Below are positions 1-6,017 of a DNA stretch of 7,692 nucleotides, piece by piece. How positions within the stretch are numbered: position 1 is the first letter of the stretch; each line of letters begins with the position of its first letter. The stretch covers positions 1-7,692 of the forward strand of contig JACQXH010000157.1 of NCBI GenBank assembly GCA_016208845.1, read 5' to 3'. Below the pieces are notes generated by a model. It had not been told where the DNA came from. It saw only the letters and a list, made by a program, of their open reading frames with translations, and did no database searches. Source of the stretch: Nitrospirota bacterium (GTDB lineage Bacteria > Nitrospirota > Thermodesulfovibrionia > UBA6902 > BMS3Bbin08). A program made the position numbers and the translations under genes.

Positions 1-404
1 CTGAACCTGTCAAACTGCCTGCGCTCAGATTTATCAAGCACAGACGTAATTTCCTGGATGAGTTTCTCAGCAGTAAAAGGCTTAAGCATATAGGCGCTTA
101 CGCCTATCTCCTTGGCCCGTTCAACACATTCCTTGTCTCTGTTGCCGGTTAGCATGATGAAAGGCAGGGTTTTCAAATCAGGCTGTTTTCTAACCCACAC
201 CAGGAGTTCGTCGCCTCCTATTACAGGCATTTCCCAGTCACACAGAACAAGGTCGTATTTTTTCTTTCCCAGTCTGCTTTGCGCATCGCTGCCGTTTGAT
301 ACCTCGTCAATTTCAATTGATTTATAATTGTTCTCAAGGCTGTATTTGACGAGATTTCGCACAGGGGCCACACTGTCTGCTATCAACACCCTAAGTTTTT
401 CCAT
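1..404 (-). CDS. Response regulator, receiver domain (partial, C-terminus outside window)
   Basis: I translated this from the minus strand starting at ATG 404-402; 134 complete codons are visible and the frame stays open to the window edge. The first 120 or so residues are a CheY-like receiver domain: strand 1 with D10, the phospho-acceptor D56 in the stretch LVLCDWEMP, the switch threonine T86 (MLTGN), and K108 in the KPF motif. The protein should be a cytoplasmic phosphorylation-controlled switch driven by a histidine kinase not in this window. The second acidic residue of the usual DD pair is replaced by serine (D10-S11), which may weaken magnesium binding. The last visible residues (SERRQFDRF) resemble the start of a PilZ domain, so a receiver-PilZ protein is possible but unproven. 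No clear Shine-Dalgarno precedes the ATG. The start is set by the conserved spacing to strand 1. Confidence 0.88.
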   Translation of the reverse strand, partial: MEKLRVLIADSVAPVRNLVKYSLENNYKSIEIDEVSNGSDAQSRLGKKKYDLVLCDWEMPVIGGDELLVWVRKQPDLKTLPFIMLTGNRDKECVERAKEIGVSAYMLKPFTAEKLIQEITSVLDKSERRQFDRF

Positions 405-584
405 AAATTATATTAGTAAAAAAAGAAGCGATTTTTATAAATATGAACAATATTTTGTGGTATTAAATTAAGCAATCACGATCCTTTCATCTCTTAAGTT
501 ATTATCGGACAAACATGCTGAAACATTAGTTTATTAGGGTTATATAAGGTTTTTTTTATAGATAGGGGCAGATATAATGCTTGT
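405..584 (-). other. AT-rich gap upstream of the response regulator, with a weak promoter-like pair
   Basis: This 180-bp gap lies between the radical SAM stop and the response regulator start, both on the minus strand. It is AT-rich and contains no open frame with coding character. On the minus strand TTGCTT (475-470) and TATTGT (452-447) are 17 bp apart, a poor match to sigma-70 boxes that would give a start near 440. I see no hairpin with a T-run behind the radical SAM stop, so no intrinsic terminator can be claimed. Confidence 0.25.
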
Positions 585-1658
585 TCAGAGCTGAAGATAT
601 TCCTTAATAAGCATAGGATAACGCTTTGGATTAAAAAGAATATTTGTTATATAATAACATTCGTGTGTGCAAAAGCATCTCTTTTTGTTGATTGACCGGA
701 TGACCTTTTTGGCATTTCCGGAATTCAAGAGCTTAGCTACATTGTATCCGCTGTCACGCACGTTGCCGAGTTTCTCTGAAAACGATTCACAGGGGTAGAC
801 ATCTCCTGATTCTGTAAGTACCATGTTTAATTTTCCCGCAAAACAGGGGATCACTTGTTTCTTCTGAATAGCAGTCTCATGGATAAGATTGCGCTGCAGT
901 ATATCCTGTGCGGCCTTGAGCCTTGCCCCTTTGAAACGGTAGAAGCCTGATTTGCCATTCTTAAGGTTTGCTTCCAGAAGTTTAATTGTCCCATGATATT
1001 TAGTGATGTCAATATCTTTCAGAGTTGAATCCGGAACATCTCCTCTTATCAGTGATACGGTGTGCGTATTGATATTATCCATTTTGCTGACAAACTCTAT
1101 GATATCGGCCATATTATCCTGATTGGCAGAGCAGAACACAGTATTTATGCCAAGCTCAAAATTCCCGTACCTTCCGAGCAGGGTTCCCAGCCTGCTGTGG
1201 GTCTGCAGGGTCCGTCTGAAACTGCCCTTTCCGCGCAGAGAATCATGTACTGATTCGGTGCCGTCAATGGAAAGCTTTACGGCAATAGTGCTTTTCCTGC
1301 AATATCTGAGAATTGTCTCGATCTTTTCATATATGACATTGGTCAGCAGGCCGTTCGTGGGGAAAAGGATTATCGAAGGCTTGTTCCTGTCATAAAATAA
1401 TCTGGTTATGTCCGCAAGGTCGTCCCTGAGGAATATCTCTCCGCCTGAAAATGCAAGCCACAGGAGTTTGCCCATTGAACGGGAGATTTTTTCAATTTCC
1501 CCCAGGCTTAATTCAGCAGATCCCTGAACAGGAGATGAAGACAGATAAAAACAGAAAGGGCATTGTGAATTGCACTTTCTGGTAAGAAAAAAGGTGAGCT
1601 GTATCGGCTTGCGTTTGTATATGACAGAGCCTAAGTGTCTGAGCGTCGAATAGGTCAT
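585..1658 (-). CDS. Radical SAM protein with SPASM-like C-terminal cysteines
   Basis: This 357-residue protein starts at ATG 1658-1656, preceded by a weak GGA about 8 nt upstream. The radical SAM core is shown by C29-x3-C33-x2-C36 (CNSQCPFC), which binds the [4Fe-4S] cluster that cleaves S-adenosylmethionine. It is followed by an FSGGE motif that contacts SAM and an SIDG strand typical of MoaA/PqqE-like enzymes. The C-terminal part carries C272, C290 (VYPCESF), C328, C330 and C334 (CFCTHEC). This fits a SPASM or twitch-type auxiliary iron-sulfur cluster, as found in enzymes that modify peptides or sugars. No signal peptide or membrane segment is seen, so it should be cytoplasmic. The substrate cannot be read from the sequence. 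The gene lies 223 bp downstream of a membrane glycosyltransferase on the same strand, which suggests a role in surface polymer or peptide modification. No precursor-peptide gene is evident next to it. Confidence 0.88.
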   Translation of the reverse strand: MTYSTLRHLGSVIYKRKPIQLTFFLTRKCNSQCPFCFYLSSSPVQGSAELSLGEIEKISRSMGKLLWLAFSGGEIFLRDDLADITRLFYDRNKPSIILFPTNGLLTNVIYEKIETILRYCRKSTIAVKLSIDGTESVHDSLRGKGSFRRTLQTHSRLGTLLGRYGNFELGINTVFCSANQDNMADIIEFVSKMDNINTHTVSLIRGDVPDSTLKDIDITKYHGTIKLLEANLKNGKSGFYRFKGARLKAAQDILQRNLIHETAIQKKQVIPCFAGKLNMVLTESGDVYPCESFSEKLGNVRDSGYNVAKLLNSGNAKKVIRSINKKRCFCTHECYYITNILFNPKRYPMLIKEYLQL

Positions 1659-1688
1659 TATATTTTCCGAATGTTTAAACTTGCGCTT

Positions 1689-1708
1689 CCCTGTAGCCTG
1701 CTACAGGG
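1689..1708. repeat. Perfect 8-bp hairpin
   Basis: CCCTGTAG (1689-1696) and CTACAGGG (1701-1708) form a perfect inverted repeat with a 4-nt loop CCTG. On the plus strand it is followed 7 nt later by a T-rich stretch. On the minus strand, where the genes lie, no T-run follows, so a terminator role for the neighbouring genes is not supported. It sits just upstream of the radical SAM gene and could mark an RNA hairpin in its leader. Confidence 0.6.
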
Positions 1709-1720
1709 TCACCGTATTTT

Positions 1721-1811
1721 TTGTCATTCCGGACCTGCCTGCCGGCAGGCAGGCTTGATGCGGAATCCATTTTTTATATTTTCCGGATTCCCGGCTTCGC
1801 AGGAATGACAA
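1721..1811. repeat. 91-bp palindromic intergenic repeat with 10-bp terminal inverted repeats
   Basis: The ends TTGTCATTCC (1721-1730) and GGAATGACAA (1802-1811) are perfect inverted copies. Inside are a perfect 20-bp palindrome, CCTGCCTGCCGGCAGGCAGG (1734-1753), and a second hairpin GGAATCC/GGATTCC (1762-1768 and 1785-1791). The nested layout is typical of non-coding miniature or REP-like dispersed repeats. The palindromic core recurs at 3069-3088 with one mismatch, so it is a repeated unit in this genome. It lies between the glycosyltransferase and radical SAM genes and codes for nothing visible. Confidence 0.75.
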
Positions 1812-1837
1812 TGTTACAGCTAAATTAATTTAAGATA

Positions 1838-1877
1838 CCCCGCAGCTCGGAACGAGTTGTATCGGCTTGCTGCGGGG
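1838..1877 (-). terminator. GC-rich stem-loop behind the glycosyltransferase, possible weak terminator
   Basis: CCCCGCAGC (1838-1846) pairs perfectly with GCTGCGGGG (1869-1877) across a 22-nt loop, 5 to 13 bases beyond the glycosyltransferase stop. On the minus strand the stem is followed by an AU-rich but not pure-U tail. That makes it a plausible transcript-end stem or an attenuator between the two genes, rather than a textbook intrinsic terminator. The motif could also be another dispersed repeat. Confidence 0.45.
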
Positions 1878-1881
1878 AGGT

Positions 1882-2901
1882 TCATTCGCGGCAAAAAGCT
1901 TTCTTGTAAGTTTCTTTTTTAAATAAATAGTCTATCAGGCCTGCGCATGCCCCCATTCCTACCGGAACCGGGTAGATCACGGAATAGTAAAGAAAAGCGC
2001 GAAAAGCAAATTCAGTTCCTTTTGTCTCATGAAAGGCCCTTAGCAGTTTTCTGCTTATAAAGGCATTAAGTGCAAATATCGCTGTTGCAGAAAATAAGAA
2101 CAAGAATTTATGGAAAAGTATCCATAAAATAAAAAAGGCGAGGATTGCCCCATATGATAATATATTGATCTTAAATTCTCTTGATGCAGTGCCCGAGTCC
2201 ACGAGTATATCTTTGTTGTTCAGAGAGTAGATGGCCCAGTAGCGGGATTTTCTTGCGGCGTTTTTTATGGACCGGTATAAGGAAAAATTAAAAATATGCC
2301 CCACTTGTATGGCAGGATTCATAATTAGTCTTAACCCAGATCTTCTCAGTCTGTGACTGAATTCGACGTCCTCCATTATTGGTAAAAAATCTTCAGAAAA
2401 GCCTCCGCTTTTTATGAAGGCCTGCTTGTGGATGATCATTGCATGAGCAGCAATGTAGTCAGGGCCGTCAATATTCTTGGTCTCAGAATAGTTTACAAAT
2501 ACAGACTGAAAGGCATTAAAAAAACCCTTATCATAAGGTAATCTGGTATATGTGCCTCCTATCACTACATCCGCCTCAGTCGCAGACAGGGTACTGCCTA
2601 CAATAGACAGGGTATCTTTAAGCAGAACGCAGTCTGCATCTATGAAGAACAAGTAACTGCCTGAGCTGTTTTTAGCGCCGATATTTCTCGCCTTTGAAGC
2701 TCCGGAATGTGTTTTCAGGGATACAAGCCTGCATGGGAATTGGCCTATTATCTCGAGGGAATTGTCCTCTGAGCAGTCATCTACTACTATTACTTCAAAG
2801 TTTCTGTATGCTGATGAAAATACAGCCTCAAGGCATTGTCCAATAGTTGAGGCCTTGTTGTAGTTGGGAATAATAACAGATATTAACAGCCTGGAATTCA
2901 T
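1882..2901 (-). CDS. Membrane-anchored family 2 glycosyltransferase
   Basis: From ATG 2901-2899 the protein has 339 residues. The GT-A fold of family 2 is clear: ISVIIPNYN near residues 7-15, VVDDCSED at 39-46, the metal- and nucleotide-sugar-binding DAD at 88-90, and an acidic MEDVEF (E177-D178) in the place of the catalytic-base motif. Residues about 247-282 and 302-323 are hydrophobic, so the enzyme is probably anchored in the inner membrane with its catalytic domain in the cytoplasm. It would transfer a sugar from a nucleotide sugar to a lipid-linked or surface polymer; donor and acceptor cannot be told. A longer frame from TTG 2976 exists, but that TTG is the first half of a good -35 box and the extra 25 residues are not family-like, so I prefer 2901. 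No clear Shine-Dalgarno is present. It may be co-transcribed with the radical SAM gene downstream. Confidence 0.87.
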   Translation of the reverse strand: MNSRLLISVIIPNYNKASTIGQCLEAVFSSAYRNFEVIVVDDCSEDNSLEIIGQFPCRLVSLKTHSGASKARNIGAKNSSGSYLFFIDADCVLLKDTLSIVGSTLSATEADVVIGGTYTRLPYDKGFFNAFQSVFVNYSETKNIDGPDYIAAHAMIIHKQAFIKSGGFSEDFLPIMEDVEFSHRLRRSGLRLIMNPAIQVGHIFNFSLYRSIKNAARKSRYWAIYSLNNKDILVDSGTASREFKINILSYGAILAFFILWILFHKFLFLFSATAIFALNAFISRKLLRAFHETKGTEFAFRAFLYYSVIYPVPVGMGACAGLIDYLFKKETYKKAFCRE

Positions 2902-2946
2902 AATTATCAATGACGGAATTATTAAGTGTAAATATTTATGTGGTTT

Positions 2947-2976
2947 ATTGTAATTGATGGGCGGTGACAGGGTCAA
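2947..2976 (-). promoter_or_regulatory. Sigma-70-type promoter for the glycosyltransferase
   Basis: On the minus strand TTGACC (2976-2971) and TACAAT (2952-2947) each match the consensus at five of six bases and are 18 bp apart. Transcription would start near 2940, about 39 nt before ATG 2901. This places the alternative TTG start inside the -35 box and supports the shorter protein. Confidence 0.6.
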
Positions 2977-3045
2977 TCAGAGTACGATCAATGGGTGTGC
3001 AACAAATTCATTGGAAAACTATTTCTTCAGGGGAGTTGCTGTTCC

Positions 3046-3180
3046 TTATCCACCTTTAGCAAGGGGGCCTGCCTGTCGGCAGGCAGGCGCAGATAATGAG
3101 GATTTTTCTCATGTTCAGGGGGCAGAATAATACCTCCTCATAGCTCCCCTCGTATTTTAGGAGGGGATTAAGGGGTGGTA
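3046..3180. repeat. Degenerate palindromic repeat cluster in the divergent intergenic region
   Basis: This part of the 487-bp gene-free stretch (2902-3388) contains 3067-3088, a near-perfect palindrome whose 20-bp core differs at one base from that at 1734-1753. It also contains the hairpin TCCCCTC/GAGGGGA (3145-3151 and 3161-3167). The outer parts, CCACCTTTA on the left and TAAGGGGTGG on the right, are loosely complementary, as in decayed miniature elements. I see no open frame here. The rest of the gap (about 3181-3340) is AT-rich with only a small ACTCC/GGAGT hairpin at 3252-3265. Confidence 0.6.
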
Positions 3181-3372
3181 AATAAATGGCAGGAAAGATC
3201 CATAACATTAAAAACCTTAAAAGAAACAGGAAAAAATTTATAAGCAGTATTACTCCTGCTGGAGTTGAATCGGGTTTTCTTTAATAAGAGGGAAAATTAG
3301 TTGCGCAGAATTTACCAGCTTTGGAATAAGAAAGGCCCAAATAACTATTGACTATGCACACATTAAAAGAAA

Positions 3373-3381
3373 TGCTACAAT
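3373..3381 (+). promoter_or_regulatory. Extended -10 box placed for a leaderless pncC transcript
   Basis: TGCTACAAT fits an extended -10 element (TGnTATAAT with one mismatch). It ends 7 nt before ATG 3389, where transcription would be expected to begin. A TTGACT lies at 3348-3353, but the 22-bp gap is too long for a normal -35. Since no Shine-Dalgarno precedes the ATG, a leaderless message is the simplest reading. Confidence 0.4.
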
Positions 3382-3388
3382 TATATAT

Positions 3389-3874
3389 ATGAATTATGAG
3401 ACGTTCAGTGTTGTAAAAAGAGTGCATGAGATTTTTAAACAAAAAGGCATAACCCTATCAGTTGCCGAGTCATGTACCGGAGGGCTTATATCTCATGTTA
3501 TCACAAGTACTCCCGGTGCGAGTGCTTTTTTTAATGCAGGAGTTGTATCGTATTCTGCAGACGCAAAGAAGGACATCCTCAGGGTCTCTCCTGAAATAAT
3601 TCAGCACTCCGGCATCATAAGTGATGAAATGGCATGTGAGATGGCAGAAAGAATCCGTATCATTGCCAAAGCAGATTATTCTCTTGCTACCACGGGAAAT
3701 CTCGGCCCTGACGCACAGGAAGGCAAAGAGACGGGCCTGGTTTATGTAGCAGTCAGCAAAGAAGGAAAAACTCTTTCACACACATTGCATTTGTCAGGCG
3801 ACAGGCGTATGAACAAAGAGGAAGCGTCTCTGGCAGCGCTGAGGTTTTTGATTGACTTTGTTAATGATAAGTAA
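3389..3874 (+). CDS. pncC: Nicotinamide-nucleotide (NMN) amidohydrolase, stand-alone CinA C-terminal domain
   Basis: This 161-residue cytoplasmic protein matches the PncC/CinA C-terminal family along its whole length, the usual size of the single-domain form. Family marks are VAESCTGG (residues 25-32) with the nucleophile-region serine S28, the segment FFNAGVVSYSADAKKDIL (47-64) with the conserved lysine region, TTGNLGP (101-107), and the SGDR motif near the C-terminus. Members deamidate NMN to nicotinate mononucleotide, recycling it into NAD. The usual GIAGP loop reads GNLGP here and the following loop is one residue shorter, a variant of the family pattern. ATG 3389 places ESCTGG at residue 27, as in the E. 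coli homologue, so the start is well supported even without a Shine-Dalgarno. The next gene, ligA, makes NMN as a by-product, which fits the assigned job. Confidence 0.9.
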   Translation: MNYETFSVVKRVHEIFKQKGITLSVAESCTGGLISHVITSTPGASAFFNAGVVSYSADAKKDILRVSPEIIQHSGIISDEMACEMAERIRIIAKADYSLATTGNLGPDAQEGKETGLVYVAVSKEGKTLSHTLHLSGDRRMNKEEASLAALRFLIDFVNDK

Positions 3875-3968
3875 TTAAATTTGATATATTTATTTTCTTA
3901 TTTGCGGGTCCTGGTCAGAAAAACATCAATAAACCATCCTCTCTTCTTGGCGTATCAGAGCGATGCGT

Positions 3969-4044
3969 TTGCAGGGAGGACGAGCCTGTCTGAGATCTGA
4001 CAGGGACCTGGGAGGATTGGCATGATCAGGGATACCGCCTGCAA
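3969..4044 (+). promoter_or_regulatory. Possible structured leader upstream of ligA
   Basis: TTGCAGG (3969-3975) pairs with CCTGCAA (4038-4044), enclosing the hairpin CCTGTC/GACAGG (3985-3990 and 3999-4004) and a short CCTG/CAGG stem (4007-4010 and 4027-4030). The last stem contains the GGAGG and the ATG of the small upstream ORF, so folding could mask that ribosome site. It resembles a three-way junction, but the stems are short and I cannot match it to a known riboswitch class. Confidence 0.3.
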
Positions 4045-4057
4045 TTTAGATAGATGA
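4022..4057 (+). CDS. Putative 11-codon leader peptide overlapping the ligA start
   Basis: ATG 4022 opens a short frame (MIRDTACNLDR, then TGA 4055-4057). It has a perfect Shine-Dalgarno GGAGG at 4011-4015, 6 nt before the ATG. The stop overlaps the ligA start in the arrangement ATGA (4054-4057), the classic geometry for translational coupling. ligA itself has no Shine-Dalgarno, so ribosomes may reach it by reinitiating after this ORF. The peptide has no recognisable motif and its function, if any, is probably the act of translation. It could be a chance ORF, but the combination of strong SD, correct spacing and overlap argues for use. Confidence 0.45.
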   Translation: MIRDTACNLDR

Positions 4058-5820
4058 TAAAAGTACCGGGCCATATTGAAGAACAAATAGAAAAGCTCGT
4101 TAAGGAACTCAACTACCACTGCTACCGCTATTATGTCCTTGATTCTCCTGTCATCCCGGATGAGGAATATGATCGTCAATACAGAAGCCTGAAAGAACTC
4201 GAAGAACATTACAACTATATCCTTGCTGACTCGCCTACACAGCGCGTTGGCGCACCCGCTCTTGATAAGTTCGAAAAAGTAAAACATGCGGAACCCATGC
4301 TTTCGCTGGATAATGCCTTTTCGCATGATGAAGTGCGGGGGTTTGATGAACGGGTCCGGAGGCTCCTCAAGACAGAGGGGAATGTGGAATACACGGTTGA
4401 GCCGAAGTATGACGGTCTTGCTATGGAGCTGACTTATAAAAACGGAATTCTTTACAAGGCTTCGACCAGAGGGGACGGTTATGAAGGAGAAGACGTTACA
4501 GTGAATATCAAGACCATCCGGGCCGTTCCTCTGAAAATTGAAGCGGTTGATGTCCCGGAAGAGATAGATAGCCGCGGTGAGGTCTATATGGACCTCAGGG
4601 AATTTGAGGCGTTGAACAGGGAAAGGGAAAAAGAAGGTGGCCCTGCATTTGCAAATCCAAGAAATGCTGCGGCAGGCTCTGTGAGACAACTTGATTCATC
4701 TATAACTGTGAAAAGAAAACTTCATCTGGCATGCTACGGCATCGGCGCTGTAAAGGGAATGGATTTTAAAAGCCAGTGGGAATTCGTCAAATGGCTTGAA
4801 AAGGCGCGCTTCCCGATCCCGTCAATGATAAGACTTGTTGAAGGAATAGATAGGGTCCTTGAAGTTATAAAAGAGATCGGGGAAAAACGGAATACTTTTC
4901 CATTTGAGGCGGACGGTGCAGTGATAAAGGTCAACAACTTCGAATTGCAGAAGATGCTCGGCATTAAAACGAGAGAACCGCGCTGGGCGACGGCATATAA
5001 GTTCCCGGCTCATCAGGGCATGACAAAAATCAATGAGATAATAGCGAGCGTGGGAAGGACGGGCGTGATAACTCCTGTAGCCTTACTTGAACCTGTCAGG
5101 ATCGGAGGAGTTAAAGTTTCGCGTTCAACACTTCATAACTGGGATGAGATCGACAGAAAAGATATCCGTGTTGGAGATACGGTAATTATAGAGAGGGCAG
5201 GAGATGTGATCCCTCATGTTATATCCATAATAAAGGACAGCAGGACGGGCAATGAAAAATATTTAAAAAAAAAAAAAAAATGCCCTGTCTGCGGTTCGGC
5301 GGTTGAGAGAGATGACGGAGTGGTTGCTTACAGGTGCGTTGGCTTGAATTGTCCTGCGCAGGTGCAGGAGAGGATAAGGCACTACGCATCAAGGGCAGCA
5401 ATGGACATCGAGGGTCTTGGAGAAAAGAACGTGGAATTGCTTTTTTCAAGCGAACTCATTAAACACTTTGTTGATATTTATAAACTCAGGAAAGAAGACC
5501 TGCTTGGACTTCCCCGGTTTGCGGAAAAGTCGGCGCAGAACCTGATAGATGCTATTGAAAAAAGCAAACACACAACGCTTGCACGGTTTCTCTATTCACT
5601 TGGGGTCCTGCATGTCGGCGAATACGCTGCAAAAGTCCTTGCAAGGAACTTCAAGGATATCGAGGAATTGTATCATGTAAAACCTGAAATGATAATTGGT
5701 ATAAGGCAGATTGGAGATAAAATCGCAGACTCGATAACACGTTTTTTTAATGACCCTCAGAATCTCACTACTCTTAAGACGCTGAAATCCCTTGGAATTA
5801 AGATATCCAATCTCTTTTGA
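4054..5820 (+). CDS. ligA: NAD-dependent DNA ligase, frame ends before the BRCT domain
   Basis: This 588-residue product seals DNA nicks in replication and repair, using NAD and releasing NMN. Domains in order: Ia with YYVLDSP and DEEYD (26-40); adenylation domain with catalytic K118 in KYDG, RGE with E176, ADG-IK with D287 and K292, and K316 in AYKFP; OB fold (about 325-400, VGRTGVITPVA); a zinc finger C410, C413, C428, C433; and helix-hairpin-helix repeats (about 445-575). The usual protein has about 670 residues and ends in BRCT. Here TGA 5818-5820 stops translation just before it, and the rest lies in another frame. All catalytic parts are present, so the ligase may still work, with weaker DNA handling. 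A run of 16 A (5265-5280) encodes K405-K409 right before the zinc finger. The ATG follows directly on an in-frame TAG and lacks its own Shine-Dalgarno. Confidence 0.93.
   Translation: MIKVPGHIEEQIEKLVKELNYHCYRYYVLDSPVIPDEEYDRQYRSLKELEEHYNYILADSPTQRVGAPALDKFEKVKHAEPMLSLDNAFSHDEVRGFDERVRRLLKTEGNVEYTVEPKYDGLAMELTYKNGILYKASTRGDGYEGEDVTVNIKTIRAVPLKIEAVDVPEEIDSRGEVYMDLREFEALNREREKEGGPAFANPRNAAAGSVRQLDSSITVKRKLHLACYGIGAVKGMDFKSQWEFVKWLEKARFPIPSMIRLVEGIDRVLEVIKEIGEKRNTFPFEADGAVIKVNNFELQKMLGIKTREPRWATAYKFPAHQGMTKINEIIASVGRTGVITPVALLEPVRIGGVKVSRSTLHNWDEIDRKDIRVGDTVIIERAGDVIPHVISIIKDSRTGNEKYLKKKKKCPVCGSAVERDDGVVAYRCVGLNCPAQVQERIRHYASRAAMDIEGLGEKNVELLFSSELIKHFVDIYKLRKEDLLGLPRFAEKSAQNLIDAIEKSKHTTLARFLYSLGVLHVGEYAAKVLARNFKDIEELYHVKPEMIIGIRQIGDKIADSITRFFNDPQNLTTLKTLKSLGIKISNLF
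5265..5280 (+). repeat. A16 homopolymer inside ligA
   Basis: Sixteen consecutive A bases complete a Leu codon and encode five lysines directly ahead of the first zinc-finger cysteine (C410). The run is in frame as given. Such runs are prone to replication and transcription slippage and to sequencing length errors. Confidence 0.95.
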
Positions 5821-6017
5821 GGCCAAGGCAGGAAGTTGAAGGCCTTATTGAGGGAATGGGCGGGCATGTGTCAAGCGCTGTGTCAAAGAGCACCAACTAC
5901 CTCATAGCAGGTGAAGCGCCTGGTTCCAAGCTCGGCAAGGCTAAAGCGCTTGGCATTAAAACGATTTCTTATGACGAATTACTTGGGATGATTAGCGACA
6001 AAAAAGCAATAACATAG
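5818..6017 (+). pseudogene. ligA: Detached C-terminal BRCT fragment of ligA (frameshift and internal deletion)
   Basis: In the frame one base back from ligA, about 65 residues read as the later part of a LigA BRCT domain: RPRQEVEGLIEGMGG (helix 1), HVSSAVSKSTNYLIAG (strands 2-3), SKLGKAKALGIK (helix 2) and ISYDELLGMI (helix 3), ending at TAG 6015-6017. The first BRCT strand with its FTG-type motif and the linker, about 20-25 residues in the family, is found in no frame around the break. The two parts together give about 653 residues against roughly 670 expected. The frame change requires missing DNA of 3n+1 bases. A start at TTG 5817 is possible on paper but has no ribosome site, so this is most likely a broken gene end, not a separate gene. 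Confidence 0.8.

Noticed and set aside
112..327. Plus-strand frame opposite the response regulator
   Set aside because: The minus strand encodes a clear receiver domain with its key residues; the plus frame is a shadow.
1734..1753. The 20-bp palindrome as an intrinsic terminator
   Set aside because: No T-run follows on either strand and the same core recurs elsewhere, so a dispersed repeat is the better reading.
2902..2976. N-terminal extension of the glycosyltransferase from TTG 2976
   Set aside because: The TTG is part of a -35 box and the extra residues do not fit the family start ISVIIPNYN; ATG 2901 is better.
3985..4040. TPP riboswitch-like words (CTGAGAT, ACCTG, ATCAGGGATACC) before ligA
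   Set aside because: The order and spacing only partly match the TPP aptamer, the required stems are missing, and a ligase is not a thiamine gene.
3955..4689. 244-codon open frame on the minus strand opposite ligA
   Set aside because: It lies opposite the well-supported ligase domains and has no recognisable motif; it is an antisense shadow.
5811..5825. Programmed -1 frameshift joining ligA to BRCT
   Set aside because: The site is not a canonical slippery heptamer, and even a perfect slip would leave out the first BRCT strand, so mutation or misassembly is likelier.
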